Assembly (NCBI RefSeq): GCF_009910675.1
Contig: NZ_RSEJ01000007.1
Coordinates: 62,001 to 126,000 of the forward strand
Source of the DNA: Photobacterium alginatilyticum
GTDB lineage: Bacteria > Pseudomonadota > Gammaproteobacteria > Enterobacterales > Vibrionaceae
Length of the DNA stretch: 64,000 nucleotides
Reading direction: 5' to 3'
In this document: piece by piece, positions 43,045 to 53,105 of the stretch
Numbering within the stretch: the first letter of the stretch is position 1
How the letters are laid out: every line of letters starts with the position of its first letter
Made by a program: the position numbers and the translations under genes
The notes under the pieces: model-generated
Databases searched by the model: none
Seen by the model: only the letters and a program-made list of their open reading frames with translations
Told to the model about the DNA's origin: nothing

Positions 43045-43866
43045 CTAGCCCACCAACTGCTCAAGGCTCTCTTTATTCAACAGCGGATGTGGCCGGGCGC
43101 CTAGTACCAGCACAATATCCACCGATGGAAGGGCTGGCATGTTGTCGAGAATTTTTAGATCGTCGGTGACACTAATTCTTCCCATCGCACCAATAGCCAT
43201 GCCTCCTCGAACGATAGCACGCTGCGCAGAGGCTGTATTACAACAGGCAAGTAGCTGATAAGGCGTACCTCTCTTGGTCAGGCCGTCTATGGCTGCTGCG
43301 TGGTACTTACAATCCGATTGGAATAAAGCCAGCGGAATGGGCCGCACATCGTCGATTTCGAAATCCTTGCTAGCAATCCAGACTCCCTGATCATTGGCCA
43401 GCCAATGCCCTTCTTCGCTATCTGGGGCACGAGTAAGAATCGCAGCATCAATTTTATCGTCATCCAGCCACTCTCTGAGCGTGACACTTGGCTGGCTGAA
43501 TACCTGAATTGAGCACGTCGGCTCTGCTTGTTTAAGCGCCCGGATCACTTTTGGCAGAATGATGTCGTTGTAGTCTTCGGGACAACCAAGGCGGAAGGGA
43601 CGCTTATCTTCATAACGTTTGACCTGATATAGCGCTTTATTGTGCAACGCCACTAACTGCTCAGCATGCGAGCGCAATTCCAAGCCGGCTTCACTTAACA
43701 CCAGATTACGACCTTCCTTCTCGAACAGACTAACACTCAGTTCATCTTCCAGTTTGCGCATCTGAGCGCTAAACGCTGACTGAGTGCGATTTATCTGTTT
43801 CGCGGCACGAGTAAAGCTGCCTATTTCGACAAAAGCGAGAAAGCTTCTCAGCGCATCAATATCCAT
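43045..43866 (-). CDS. LysR-family transcriptional regulator
   Basis: 273 residues, slightly short for LysR. The helix-turn-helix starts MDIDALRSFLAFVEIGSFTR and continues with INRTQSAFSAQMRKLEDEL; LFEKEGRNLVLSEAG follows. The effector domain begins FRLGCPEDYNDIILPKVIR. It is divergent from the GST gene with 122 bases between, and is probably its regulator. The C-terminus ends HPLLNKESLEQLVG. The upstream signal is unknown. Confidence 0.9.
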   Translation of the reverse strand: MDIDALRSFLAFVEIGSFTRAAKQINRTQSAFSAQMRKLEDELSVSLFEKEGRNLVLSEAGLELRSHAEQLVALHNKALYQVKRYEDKRPFRLGCPEDYNDIILPKVIRALKQAEPTCSIQVFSQPSVTLREWLDDDKIDAAILTRAPDSEEGHWLANDQGVWIASKDFEIDDVRPIPLALFQSDCKYHAAAIDGLTKRGTPYQLLACCNTASAQRAIVRGGMAIGAMGRISVTDDLKILDNMPALPSVDIVLVLGARPHPLLNKESLEQLVG

Positions 43867-43988
43867 ACTGGGTCTGGCTATCCATCAGTTTTATTAATGT
43901 AATCCATCAAAACTATCCGTTAGTGCTCAATAAAACAATCTCTTAAGCTAAAAACAAATCATCAAGAACAATACGTAAGGAGACATTG

Positions 43989-44669
43989 ATGCAACTTTAT
44001 ATCGGCAACCAGAACTATTCCTCCTGGTCATTGCGTGCCTGGCTTATCTTCGCGCAGTTTGACGTAGAGGTAGATATCATCAAGCTGAAATTGTTTACCA
44101 AAGACTTCTACCGCACTCTTGAGAACATCGCACCAACGGCCAAAGTCCCCACCCTGGTTGATGATGATGTCACCGTATGGGATTCACTCGCTATTCTCGA
44201 ATACATCAACGAGGCATACCTTGGTGGTAAAGCCTGGCCAAGCTCGGCCAAAGAAAGAGCCAAAGCGCGCGCTATTTCGGCTGAGATGCATTCCGGCTTC
44301 TTTGATATCCGCAATGAGCTACCGATGAACTGCCGCGCCAAAAGGAAGACCGCCCTCAGCGAGGGAGCCGTTAAAGACATCGCGCGAATAGATGCAATTT
44401 GGTCAGAGCAGATGGAACAATACCCTGACGGCTGGTTATTTGGTGAGTGGTCTATTGCAGATGCTATGTATGCCCCAGTCGCCCTGCGAATACAAACCTA
44501 TGACATTGCACTGTCTGACAAAGCCAGGCGGTATCAGCAGAAACTACTCAATAGCCCCGCTATGCAAAGATGGCTGGCTGAAGCAAGTTTAGAGACGGAT
44601 ATTGTCGAAGAAGACGAAGCGGGAGCGCCTATCCCCGCTTTATTTCTGACTTTTCAACTAAATCATTAA
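43989..44669 (+). CDS. Glutathione S-transferase family protein
   Basis: 226 residues. An N-terminal thioredoxin-like domain (MQLYIGNQNYSSWSLRAWLI, with SSWS at the catalytic serine position) has APTAKVPTLVDDD (cis-Pro) and WDSLAILEYINE that bind glutathione. A helical C-terminal domain follows with WLFGEWSIADAMYAPVALRI. This SSWS form resembles the zeta/YfcF-like bacterial GSTs. AAGGAG precedes the ATG. It is divergent from a LysR gene, and its end overlaps by 41 bases the end of the facing LysR gene. The substrate is unknown. Confidence 0.9.
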   Translation: MQLYIGNQNYSSWSLRAWLIFAQFDVEVDIIKLKLFTKDFYRTLENIAPTAKVPTLVDDDVTVWDSLAILEYINEAYLGGKAWPSSAKERAKARAISAEMHSGFFDIRNELPMNCRAKRKTALSEGAVKDIARIDAIWSEQMEQYPDGWLFGEWSIADAMYAPVALRIQTYDIALSDKARRYQQKLLNSPAMQRWLAEASLETDIVEEDEAGAPIPALFLTFQLNH

Positions 44670-45570
44670 ACCTATCAAAAAGGAAGTCCAAGAATAACCG
44701 GATTCGTTTTGGCTGGTATTTCTTACTAATATACACAACATTCAAGTCGGCACTTGAAACTGACATCGATGTAGTGAAGTTCTTCATATAGCCGTTAAGC
44801 ACGGTGACAAGGCGTTGGTTATTAATATCAGCTTGTACGTCTAGGATGGATTTAAGTGCAATCCCCGCCCCCTCTAATGCCCAGCGCCTTATAACCTCGC
44901 CATCATCTGAGAATCGCTTAGGTACAACAGTGATTGCTCTCTTTTTGTCATTTTCCTGAAAATGCCATGTCTTTAGCTCTTCATCATTTCTGAGCATAGC
45001 CAGACAATCATGACTCACCAAATCCTGAGGCTCTAATGGTGTACCATGCTTTGCCAGGTACTCAGGCGATGCACATAGTACCCGTCTGCTAGGTGACAGA
45101 CGTCTTGATATCAAACTGCTGTCAGCAAGCTCCCCATATCTAACAACAATATCCATACCAGATTCAGCGATATTAGTAATTTGATCGTTCAAATATAAAT
45201 AGGGCACGACATCTGGATACAATTCAGAGAACTCATTCAATATAGGAAGAATATATTGTTTTCCGATATCCTTTGGCGCGACTATCTTTAACGAGCCTTT
45301 AACCTCTTTCACCCCATTCTGGATAATATTCTCTACCTCAGTCACATTATCCAATATCTCAATACAGGCTTTGTAATATAGCTCGCCAGAATCTGTCAGT
45401 GACACGTGCCTTGTATTTCGATTCAGAAGCTTTACACCATACCGCTCTTCAAGTGCCTGAAGCCTTGCCGTCATCGTAGCCGGAGATAGGCCAAGGTCTC
45501 GCCCCGCAGCAGCCAGCCCCTGATGCTTCACGATACTCACAAACATTGCCATATCAGAAAACTTATCCAC
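44629..45570 (-). CDS. LysR-family transcriptional regulator
   Basis: 313 residues, standard length. The N-terminus MDKFSDMAMFVSIVKHQGLA and AGRDLGLSPATMTARLQALE form the helix-turn-helix, followed by LLNRNTRHVSLTDSGELYY. The effector domain has GSLKIVAPKDIGKQYILPIL and SGMDIVVRYGELADSSLISR, typical of the CrgA-like subgroup. It is divergent from the old yellow enzyme gene, with an A/T-rich interval containing repeated CGAATAA/TTATTC half-sites that could be its operator. Its 3' end overlaps that of the GST gene. Confidence 0.9.
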   Translation of the reverse strand: MDKFSDMAMFVSIVKHQGLAAAGRDLGLSPATMTARLQALEERYGVKLLNRNTRHVSLTDSGELYYKACIEILDNVTEVENIIQNGVKEVKGSLKIVAPKDIGKQYILPILNEFSELYPDVVPYLYLNDQITNIAESGMDIVVRYGELADSSLISRRLSPSRRVLCASPEYLAKHGTPLEPQDLVSHDCLAMLRNDEELKTWHFQENDKKRAITVVPKRFSDDGEVIRRWALEGAGIALKSILDVQADINNQRLVTVLNGYMKNFTTSMSVSSADLNVVYISKKYQPKRIRLFLDFLFDRFNDLVEKSEIKRG

Positions 45571-45828
45571 CGGCCCTCCTATTATTTAGTTTTTCCGAAT
45601 AATGAATTCACATTTTATTCAATTATCAAAAATTAGCGAATAAATATAATGGCAGTTATTAACCGAAAACATAAAGCAGAACAACTTATGACCGAGGTGA
45701 AAGTACATGCTGTAATGATGGTATCAACCTTGTTCATGTTGAGAGCCACCAGACGGATCTTGATATTGGTATTGAAAAATCAGTGAGCAAAAAAACTAAT
45801 GTTAAACGACCAAAATAAGATGAATATC

Positions 45829-46929
45829 ATGAGCAAATTATTCCAGAAAACACACCTTAAAAGCTTAGATTTACAAAACCGCGTAGTTATGGCCCCGATG
45901 ACGCGTGCTCGCACAAGCCAGCCAGGCAACGTACCCAATGAAATGATGGCGACTTACTACAGGCAACGTGCTACCGCTGGTTTAATCATCTCTGAAGCCA
46001 CTCAGATATCAGATGACTCTCAAGGCTATTCATTTACTCCCGGTGTTTACACCGACGAACAAGTCAAAGGTTGGCAACCTGTCACAAAAGCAGCACATGA
46101 CCAAGGTGCGGCTATATTCTGCCAGCTATGGCATGTCGGTCGTGTTTCTCACCCAAGATTTCAGAACGGTGAACGACCTATCGCGCCATCTGCATTAGCG
46201 CCTGTTGAGACTAAAGTTTGGATATCTGATGGCAAAGGTAACGGCAATATGGTTGATTGTATTCAACCTCGTGAGATGACTCAGGCAGATATCGAGCGCG
46301 TTGTAAAAGACTTTGCTTTCTCAGCAAAGCGCGCTGTAGAAGCGGGCTTTGATGGTGTCGAGATCCATGGCGGTAATGGTTACCTTATCGACCAATTCCT
46401 GCGTACAAACTCAAACAAGCGTGCTGATAATTATGGTGGCACTCGTAAGAACCGTATCCGCTTCCTGCTTGACGTTGTTGATGCCGTGATTGAAGCCATT
46501 GGAGCAGATAAGGTAGGTGTTCGCCTTGCCCCATTTATCACTTTTAAAGATATGGATTGCCCTGATATCGTTCCAACAATCCTTGAGGCATCGAAAGAGC
46601 TGCAAGCTCGTGATATCGCTTACATGCACTTATCAGAAGCTGATTGGGACGATGCTCCAGTGATCCCTGAACGCTTTCGTATTGAATTACGAGAGATTTT
46701 TACTAACACCATCATTGTTGCGGGTAGCTACACACAGGAACGCGCAGATGAAGTGCTTACAAAAGGTTACGCTGATCTAGTCGCCTTCGGTCGCCCATTC
46801 GTGTCGAATCCAGACTTAGTTTCACGTTTGAAAAATGACTATGCACTCGCAGATCTGGATGGCGCAACTCTGTTTGGCGGTAATGAACATGGCTACATTG
46901 ACTATCCAACATTCAGTGAAATCAATTAG
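45829..46929 (+). CDS. Old yellow enzyme-type alkene reductase (NemA-like)
   Basis: About 366 residues from MSKLFQKTHLKSLDLQNRVV, the usual N-terminus; in-frame Met codons 3 and 10 codons earlier are possible, and none has a strong ribosome-binding site. It is an FMN beta/alpha barrel. VVMAPMTRART binds FMN near 20, QLWHVGRVSHP near 100, EIHGGNGYLIDQFLRTNSNK near 180 has the His-x-x-Asn pair for the substrate carbonyl, and FGRPFVSNPDL near 325 binds the FMN phosphate. NAD(P)H-driven reduction of enones, nitro compounds or maleimides is expected. A divergent LysR gene is the probable regulator. Confidence 0.92.
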   Translation: MSKLFQKTHLKSLDLQNRVVMAPMTRARTSQPGNVPNEMMATYYRQRATAGLIISEATQISDDSQGYSFTPGVYTDEQVKGWQPVTKAAHDQGAAIFCQLWHVGRVSHPRFQNGERPIAPSALAPVETKVWISDGKGNGNMVDCIQPREMTQADIERVVKDFAFSAKRAVEAGFDGVEIHGGNGYLIDQFLRTNSNKRADNYGGTRKNRIRFLLDVVDAVIEAIGADKVGVRLAPFITFKDMDCPDIVPTILEASKELQARDIAYMHLSEADWDDAPVIPERFRIELREIFTNTIIVAGSYTQERADEVLTKGYADLVAFGRPFVSNPDLVSRLKNDYALADLDGATLFGGNEHGYIDYPTFSEIN

Positions 46930-46946
46930 GTCCATAGGAGAGAAGA

Positions 46947-47447
46947 ATGAAACATATAAAGCTGATTGCCATTGCTATGGTTAGCCTACTACCAACGGGC
47001 TCTTTCGCTCAGGATGTACAGACTTATTTTGGTGTTAGCTACGAGCACGGTAACGTTAACACTGATAACCGCCATACTAATGTTGACGGTCTAAAATTCC
47101 AGGCGGCAAGTGAAATGGAATGGGGGAATATCAAAGGATCGTCAGCAACCCTCACGGGTAACGGTGCTGATTACGATAATTATACCCTTGCCGTCGAGAA
47201 GCCATTTGGTATTCGGCAATCCAACTTCTTTGTCTCGCCAGAAGCCGGTGTAACCTATGCCCGTTATCATGATGAACAGCTAAAAGAATCTGATTTAGGT
47301 GCAATGGTAGGGGCATCGCTAGGCTACAACATCAATAAACAGTTCCAGATAGTCAGTAACTATAATCATTCTTTCGGAATGAAATCGAACCAAGCCAATA
47401 TTAATGAAGATAGCCTGAGTGCCGGGCTTAACTATCGATTCAACTGA
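46947..47447 (+). CDS. Small outer-membrane beta-barrel protein
   Basis: 166 residues. A signal peptide (KHIKLIAIAMVSLLPTGSFA, cleavage after SFA) is followed by alternating hydrophobic and polar strands (QTYFGVSYEHGNVN, NFFVSPEAGVTYARYHDEQL, GAMVGASLGYNINKQFQIVS) and ends in YRFN, with the aromatic residue one before last. This is the eight-strand OmpA-like or OMP_b-brl type. It starts 17 bases after the old yellow enzyme gene, so the two are probably cotranscribed. A strong ribosome-binding site (GGAGAGAAG) is present. Role unknown; perhaps a membrane stress-linked porin-like protein. Confidence 0.82.
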   Translation: MKHIKLIAIAMVSLLPTGSFAQDVQTYFGVSYEHGNVNTDNRHTNVDGLKFQAASEMEWGNIKGSSATLTGNGADYDNYTLAVEKPFGIRQSNFFVSPEAGVTYARYHDEQLKESDLGAMVGASLGYNINKQFQIVSNYNHSFGMKSNQANINEDSLSAGLNYRFN

Positions 47448-47449
47448 TA

Positions 47450-48085
47450 TTAAAGCAGCTTAATCAGTTGTTCCGGGTGCTCAAACAGATGCGTAGGTGA
47501 TGCTTGCTCCAGCTCTTCCCTTGAACCATAGCCCCACAACACACCAGCCGAATCGAGCTGGTTGTGTTGTGCAGCGGTTAGATCAACAGCTCTGTCACCA
47601 ATCATTACAGCATTTTGGCTAATCGTATCGGCCTGGCGAAGCGCCTCAAGCTGCTGCCATTTTTCAATGCCAATATCACCACCGCTTACAAACTCAAATA
47701 CATCAAGCAAACCGAACATAGCCAGGATTTTCTCGGCAAAGTCAGCCCGCTTTGACGTACAGACGCCTAGCCGGCAGCCTTCTTTTTCCTTCAATGACAG
47801 CAGTACCGGCTTCATATCCGGATACAGATGGTTTTCAGAGTAACCTACTTCGGCATATCGCTCACGATACTTGGCAACTATCATCTCAATGAACAGCGGA
47901 TCATGGCTACCTGTCAACTGAACAAATGTTTGATCCAACGGCGGACCAATATAGGCCGCTATATCGGCTTCGCTTTGTGGAGCAAAGCCATAATGTTCAA
48001 GGGCGAAGTTAAACGATCTGACAATACCTAGTTTTGGATCGCTTATCGTGCCATCCAAATCAAAAATCAACCATTCATAGCTCAT
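47450..48085 (-). CDS. HAD-family phosphatase (phosphoglycolate phosphatase-like)
   Basis: 211 residues from the ATG of MSYEWLIFDLDGT, which has AAGGAGGT six bases upstream; the longer frame is rejected. HAD motif I is IFDLDGTISD near 7, motif II lies in LGVCTSKRADFAEK near 110, motif III lysine is in GGDIGIEKW near 137, and motif IV is MIGDRAVDLTAA near 158. The alpha-helical cap of the Gph/PgmB subclass lies between. It is 57 bases downstream of torS and may be cotranscribed. The substrate is unknown. Its end is two bases from the end of the facing outer-membrane protein gene. Confidence 0.9.
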   Translation of the reverse strand: MSYEWLIFDLDGTISDPKLGIVRSFNFALEHYGFAPQSEADIAAYIGPPLDQTFVQLTGSHDPLFIEMIVAKYRERYAEVGYSENHLYPDMKPVLLSLKEKEGCRLGVCTSKRADFAEKILAMFGLLDVFEFVSGGDIGIEKWQQLEALRQADTISQNAVMIGDRAVDLTAAQHNQLDSAGVLWGYGSREELEQASPTHLFEHPEQLIKLL

Positions 48086-48141
48086 GAGACCTCCTTGTTC
48101 ACATTCATATTCCTTCACATGTCAGTAGCTAGCGGATTCTG

Positions 48142-51099
48142 CTAGGAAGAAAAGGCAGCAAAAAGAGCCTGCTTGGACTCGTCAAAAACTACTGACAATT
48201 CTGAGGCATCCAGCTGACTAATATCCCCTTCTTTAGCCGACTTCTCAAACGCCAGGCACACTTTATGAAGCCTTGTCAGCCCCATCGTTCCTGCCGCCCC
48301 TTTCAGGGTATGGGCAAGGCTTGAGACTTGCGGCAAATTACCGTTATCAATTTCAACCAGCAGTTTCTCAAGAGTCTCTGATGAAGAGTCGACAAACAAA
48401 CTGATCAGCTTATTTACCTGCGCTTCACCCAGCACCTTCAAATCGCTGCCTAATACGTTTTCATCCAGCAAAGGCCACACTTGTTCGTTGTCCACTTCGT
48501 ACTGCTCCTGGTTTTGCTCTTTCTCGTGATCCGACATGTCATCTTGCACAGCCGAACTTACCTTGTCTTCTACCACGACCCGCTTATCACCCGACAAAAT
48601 GCTACCCAGAGTCTCCACCAGCTGTTTCTCGACCAAGGGCTTTGGCAAGAAACCGGCAAAGCCGGAAGCCAGGTAAATTTCGACTTCTTCACGGAATACA
48701 TGGGCAGAAAAAGCCACCATTGGTGTCGGCTCAAACCAAGCCTCCTTGTGCCGTGCCTCCTCGATCCGTCGCAGCTTATGCAGCAAAGTCACCCCGTCGG
48801 TATCTGGCAGGTTGATATCAAGCAAAGCAATATCAAACTTCTGCTCGGCGTAGGCCTGCTCGGCCTGCTTGCCATCTTCGGCAATCACCACGGTATGACC
48901 GAGTCGGTGCAAGAAACCTTCGGCAACCAGACTGTTTACCGGGTTGTCCTCTACCAACAATATATGTGCAGAAGATAAAGCCTGCGCCTGACTATCAATA
49001 ACATGAGAACGCTGCCCCGGCTGTAGCTTGAGGGTAAACCAGAAACAGCTCCCCTTATTCGGGATCGAGCGAACACCAATCTGACCGCCCATCGCCTCAA
49101 TAATTCGCCTGCTGATGGCAAGCCCCAATCCGGTGCCTCCCATCGTCTGACGCCCTTCAAGTGACTGCTGGAAGGCATCAAACATACTTTTCTGTTCATC
49201 CTCGGCAATACCAATGCCGGTATCTTCAACTTCAAAGAGCAGCTCGTCGGCAAAGGTCGGATCCTGCCGCACCTGTATCCGTACCTGCCCTTCGTCGGTG
49301 AACTTAATCGCATTGCTGACCAGGTTAACCAGCACCTGCCTCACCCGAGTCGCATCGCTTACCCAATAATCATTGGTACCGGGTTCGATGTGGCTAACCA
49401 GCTTAATGCGCTTGGCCAGGGCACGGCTCTCAAGCATATCGTAGACATCTGACACCAACTCAGACAACGAAAAATCATTCAAGCGAATATCAAGGTGTCC
49501 AGCTTCGATTTTCGAATAATCGAGAACATCATTAAGAATGTCCAACAAAGACTCACCACTGCGGTTAATCACATCGAGATATCTCGCCTGTTTGGCCGTC
49601 AGCCCCGTATCAGCCAATAACGATGCCGTCCCCAGTACACCATTCATCGGTGTACGGATCTCATGGCTCATCGTCGCCAGGAAGGCAGATTTCGCCCGGT
49701 TGGCCTTTTCTGCTTCAGCACGCGCCTTGGCATGGTTCTCTACTTCCAGATTGAGTTTGCAGTTGGCCTTTTCCAGCTCGCTGGTTCTTTGGGCCACTAA
49801 ACGTTCGAGGCTGGTTTTGTGTTGTTGTAACTCGGAACGAATTTTTGATTCGACCTGTGCCAGACGATGGCGCTCATAGGCAGTATCTCGCGCAACCATA
49901 ATGGCCCGCCCCATCTGTGCCAACTCATCTTCTCCCTGCACAGACAGACGGATTTCCAAATCGCCGCGCGCCAATGACATCAAGGCATGGCTATAGTCGT
50001 TGATCCGGCTAATAACACGGGCATATACATAGCGCCACATGATCAGTACCAGAACCAGCAAGCCAACCACGGAAATACCGATCAGACTGTTTCTCGCCAC
50101 CGTCAGCGTCTCGTCAACTTTGGTTACGGCCTGCTGGGTGCCTTCATTCGCTGCGGTGATAATATCGCCAACCGTCTGGTTAAGCTGCTGGAACAGCACC
50201 AGATTTTGCTGCTCCATCCGCTCGACATCTTTCCTCGCATACAATAGCTGTTCTTGCGTGCCGAATAACATCCCGCCATGGTTCAGCGTCTTCGTTAATT
50301 CGAGTAACTGCACCGAACGGCTCGGATCTTCTACCGATTTAACCCGATGATGCATCACCGAAACAGCATTGTTATAGCGCTCCTTAATCGCCAGCAGTGA
50401 TGTGATGCTGTCGACCCGGCTGGAATCATCAAGCATATTGATCACCTGCAAGGAAAGAAACCGCAGTTCAAACAGGCGCTCGGTAAGGTCCATATCCACT
50501 TCGACCAAGCTATCCAGTGCCTTAAACACCGCCGGCGTATCACCGGCATCGACAAGATCGTAAATGCGGGAAACATTCGCCACCGCAATGGTATTGGCAT
50601 TGGAGACCTGAGACTGAGACAGGGAGTCTATCTGCAAGGTGGCGTTGGCCATTTCTTCGGTCAGTGTATTGACCTGAGCCTGTAAATCGATTTTCCGTCC
50701 GACAAGCAGCCCCAGCATTGCAAGGTTGTCGACAATCCGCTTCACATCATCTTCCAGCTGCCCCACCAGGGTTGATTCGAAAGAGTACTGCTCCAGCTCG
50801 CGCAAGCTGTGCTTCAGTCCTTCGATATGAATCGTCAGCGCTTTACCCTGACGTTCTCGCTCCTGCTCAGTGGTCGACTTGGCCAGCACCTGTGCAGTGA
50901 AAATAATCCGGGTACTGAGGTCGGAAAGCTCGCGCGCCTCGGCCAACGCCGGTACCGCGGAGTTAATTACCGTTCGTTCAGTTTTGGCGACCAAAGAGAA
51001 GCCAGCCACACCGATAACCGCGGCAATAATCATCAGCCCGGCCATCAACGAGAAGGCAATCAGCAGTTTTCGACCGATGCCGCTAGGAGTGAATGTCAT
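48142..51099 (-). CDS. torS: TorS-type hybrid sensor histidine kinase
   Basis: 985 residues from the ATG of [21 protein letters not shown] membrane helix (15-38), a long periplasmic helical sensor domain, a second helix near 340-358 and a HAMP domain precede the kinase core: phospho-acceptor His in [15 protein letters not shown] near 475, N-box [11 protein letters not shown] near 593, and G boxes [11 protein letters not shown] and [11 protein letters not shown] receiver follows (LVEDNPVNS near 711, Asp in [11 protein letters not shown] near 756), then an HPt domain ([14 protein letters not shown] near 930). This is the architecture of TorS, the TMAO sensor of E. coli, and the divergent neighbour is TorT. 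The response regulator TorR and torCAD are not in the window. Confidence 0.93.
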   Translation of the reverse strand: MTFTPSGIGRKLLIAFSLMAGLMIIAAVIGVAGFSLVAKTERTVINSAVPALAEARELSDLSTRIIFTAQVLAKSTTEQERERQGKALTIHIEGLKHSLRELEQYSFESTLVGQLEDDVKRIVDNLAMLGLLVGRKIDLQAQVNTLTEEMANATLQIDSLSQSQVSNANTIAVANVSRIYDLVDAGDTPAVFKALDSLVEVDMDLTERLFELRFLSLQVINMLDDSSRVDSITSLLAIKERYNNAVSVMHHRVKSVEDPSRSVQLLELTKTLNHGGMLFGTQEQLLYARKDVERMEQQNLVLFQQLNQTVGDIITAANEGTQQAVTKVDETLTVARNSLIGISVVGLLVLVLIMWRYVYARVISRINDYSHALMSLARGDLEIRLSVQGEDELAQMGRAIMVARDTAYERHRLAQVESKIRSELQQHKTSLERLVAQRTSELEKANCKLNLEVENHAKARAEAEKANRAKSAFLATMSHEIRTPMNGVLGTASLLADTGLTAKQARYLDVINRSGESLLDILNDVLDYSKIEAGHLDIRLNDFSLSELVSDVYDMLESRALAKRIKLVSHIEPGTNDYWVSDATRVRQVLVNLVSNAIKFTDEGQVRIQVRQDPTFADELLFEVEDTGIGIAEDEQKSMFDAFQQSLEGRQTMGGTGLGLAISRRIIEAMGGQIGVRSIPNKGSCFWFTLKLQPGQRSHVIDSQAQALSSAHILLVEDNPVNSLVAEGFLHRLGHTVVIAEDGKQAEQAYAEQKFDIALLDINLPDTDGVTLLHKLRRIEEARHKEAWFEPTPMVAFSAHVFREEVEIYLASGFAGFLPKPLVEKQLVETLGSILSGDKRVVVEDKVSSAVQDDMSDHEKEQNQEQYEVDNEQVWPLLDENVLGSDLKVLGEAQVNKLISLFVDSSSETLEKLLVEIDNGNLPQVSSLAHTLKGAAGTMGLTRLHKVCLAFEKSAKEGDISQLDASELSVVFDESKQALFAAFSS

Positions 51100-51179
51100 A
51101 CAGAAGAACCACAACAGGAAAAATTAGGTTTAACCACACAAAATAAAACATTACTATTTTGCCAGCGATGCAGGTATAG

Positions 51180-52274
51180 ATGCTATTAATCATGAATAAA
51201 ATGCGAATTTTTTCTTTCTTATTACTCTTTTTTTCTTTTCAACCGGCCTACGGGGTGGAGATTATTTCCCACAAGCCCCCTTTTGCCAGCGATAAACAGT
51301 CGCGCACCATCACTTATCAACCGCTGACAACGGCATCTAAGCCCTGGAAAATTTGCAGCGTGTACCCGCACCTGAAGGATTCCTACTGGCTTTCGGTTAA
51401 CTACGGCATGGTTGAACATGCCAAAAAGCTCGGTGTTGAACTGAAAGTGCTGGAAGCCGGTGGGTACCCGCACCTGGAAAAGCAACAGACCCAAATCAAG
51501 GACTGCCACCAATGGGGAGCCGATGCCATTATTCTTGGTACTGTCGACAGCACGGCCTACCAGGGAATACTGTCTCAGCTCACCGGGGAAATTCCGGTCT
51601 TTGCCACAATCAATGATATTGATGTCACTGATCCCGATATCCGCAAAAATATCACAGCCAAAGTCGGGGTAGACTGGTACGAAATGGGCCAGGCTGCAGG
51701 CGAGTTTCTTGCCAAGCGCCATCCTCGCGGCAGCGGCATTGTCAATATCGCCTGGTTACCTGGACCTTCACAACGCGGCGGTACCAAGCCGGTTACCCAA
51801 GGGTTTCTGGATGCGGTAAAGGACAGTGATATCAATATCATTAAAACTATGTGGGCAGATAACAGCAAAGAGCTGCAACGCAACCTGATCCAGAAACTTT
51901 TTGCCAGCGGCCAACACCTTGACTATATCGTTGGCGGTGCGGTTGCAGCGGAAGTGGCAATCAGTGAGTTGCGATCCAACCACAAGTCAGACGATATCAG
52001 CATCGTTTCCACCTACCTCAGTCACGGTGTGTACCGAGGTCTGCGTCGCGGCAAAATTTTATTCGCCCCGACCGATAAAATGGCTCAACAAGCCATGCTG
52101 TCTCTCGATCAGGCCGTTCGCCATCTTGAACAGAAGCCAATCGAGCGCAATCTGTCACCCATAATTGAGTGGCTGACTCCTGCACATCTACCAAAAGATG
52201 TCATTGCCGATTCCCTGTCACCGGCAGAGTTTCGGCCTGCCTTTAGTGTCTACGACCACAAGGTTCGGCGATAA
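51180..52274 (+). CDS. torT: Periplasmic TMAO-binding protein TorT
   Basis: About 364 residues. A signal peptide (MRIFSFLLLFFSFQPAYG) is followed by a periplasmic-binding-protein fold: WKICSVYPHLKDSYWLSVNY near 55, WGADAIILGTVDSTAYQ near 108, GPSQRGGTKPVTQGFLDAV near 198 and YIVGGAVAAEVAISE near 245. TorT binds TMAO and docks on the TorS sensor domain. The next ATG four codons on is also possible as start. torS lies divergently across about 80 bases, the arrangement known from E. coli. TorT bound to TMAO turns on TorS. Confidence 0.93.
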   Translation: MLLIMNKMRIFSFLLLFFSFQPAYGVEIISHKPPFASDKQSRTITYQPLTTASKPWKICSVYPHLKDSYWLSVNYGMVEHAKKLGVELKVLEAGGYPHLEKQQTQIKDCHQWGADAIILGTVDSTAYQGILSQLTGEIPVFATINDIDVTDPDIRKNITAKVGVDWYEMGQAAGEFLAKRHPRGSGIVNIAWLPGPSQRGGTKPVTQGFLDAVKDSDINIIKTMWADNSKELQRNLIQKLFASGQHLDYIVGGAVAAEVAISELRSNHKSDDISIVSTYLSHGVYRGLRRGKILFAPTDKMAQQAMLSLDQAVRHLEQKPIERNLSPIIEWLTPAHLPKDVIADSLSPAEFRPAFSVYDHKVRR

Positions 52275-52470
52275 TCAGACTAAGCTCTCGCATCACTATG
52301 ATTTATTGGCATATTATCGTTGCCACATAGCTCAAGCTATACCCATTAGGGCGATTAATGTTACCCACCTTTGATTTCAACCCTTTGGGTTGTACTTCTT
52401 TGGTTCGCTTTGATATTAATGTTTATAGTTTTTTCTATTGATAATATACATCATCTTAGTGGAGTCCTGG

Positions 52471-52929
52471 ATGCAAGTAACGACCCGCACAATGCAAGCC
52501 AACAAGCACATCGCCCTTGTGGCACATGACAACTGTAAGACGCACCTTTTGCGTTGGGTATCAGAGCATAAGGACAAGTTGCGAGCTCATACATTGTACG
52601 CAACAGGAACAACCGGCCACATGCTGTCTCGCGAGACTGGCCTTGAAGTAAATTGCTTGCTAAGCGGCCCGATGGGTGGTGATCAGCAACTTGGCGCCCT
52701 GATCTCAGAAGGCAAAATCGATATGATGATTTTCTTCTGGGATCCACTCAATGCCGTTCCGCATGACCCGGATGTGAAGGCACTTCTGCGTATTTCTGCA
52801 GTCTGGAATATCCCGGTTGCAACAAACCGTGCCAGCGCCAACTTCATGATTTCATCGCCTAAGCTCGACGAAGAAGTGGATATCGAAATCCCGGATTACA
52901 ACGCCTACCTTACAGAGCGCCTAGACTGA
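52471..52929 (+). CDS. mgsA: Methylglyoxal synthase
   Basis: 152 residues, identical in length to E. coli MgsA. It eliminates phosphate from dihydroxyacetone phosphate to give methylglyoxal, bypassing glycolysis under phosphate or sugar-phosphate stress. [16 protein letters not shown] near 16 has the substrate His/Lys region, [11 protein letters not shown] near 41 is the phosphate loop, [14 protein letters not shown] near 65 contains the catalytic Asp, and [14 protein letters not shown] near 93 has further active-site residues. GTGGAG before the ATG marks the start. It is followed by a perfect terminator. MgsA, HelD and YccS are neighbours in E. coli as well. Confidence 0.97.
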   Translation: MQVTTRTMQANKHIALVAHDNCKTHLLRWVSEHKDKLRAHTLYATGTTGHMLSRETGLEVNCLLSGPMGGDQQLGALISEGKIDMMIFFWDPLNAVPHDPDVKALLRISAVWNIPVATNRASANFMISSPKLDEEVDIEIPDYNAYLTERLD

Positions 52930-52967
52930 TATACCACTCTCTATATCAGCAGCAAAACATTTCAAAG

Positions 52968-52990
52968 CCTTCTCCCTGAGAAGGTTTTTT
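52968..52990 (+). terminator. Terminator of mgsA
   Basis: CCTTCTC/GAGAAGG arms with a 3-base loop, followed at once by TTTTTT. A second palindrome, CTGATATA/TATATCAG, overlaps the mgsA stop just upstream (52926-52949). Confidence 0.9.
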
Positions 52991-53105
52991 CGTTTTCATC
53001 CCCGAAAATCTTGATTTTACTCACCTATTCTCATTCCTTGTCAGGCAGGTGGCTAAATTTGGCCTATGTTAATAAAAACTAAAAAATCAGCAGAAGTGGT
53101 GGCAC

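Noticed and set aside
42946..43104. 52-codon plus-strand frame beginning MHLKLPDLVKAYEAKC
   Set aside because: Its last third is antisense to the LysR gene end and no family is recognised; could be a remnant but evidence is too thin.
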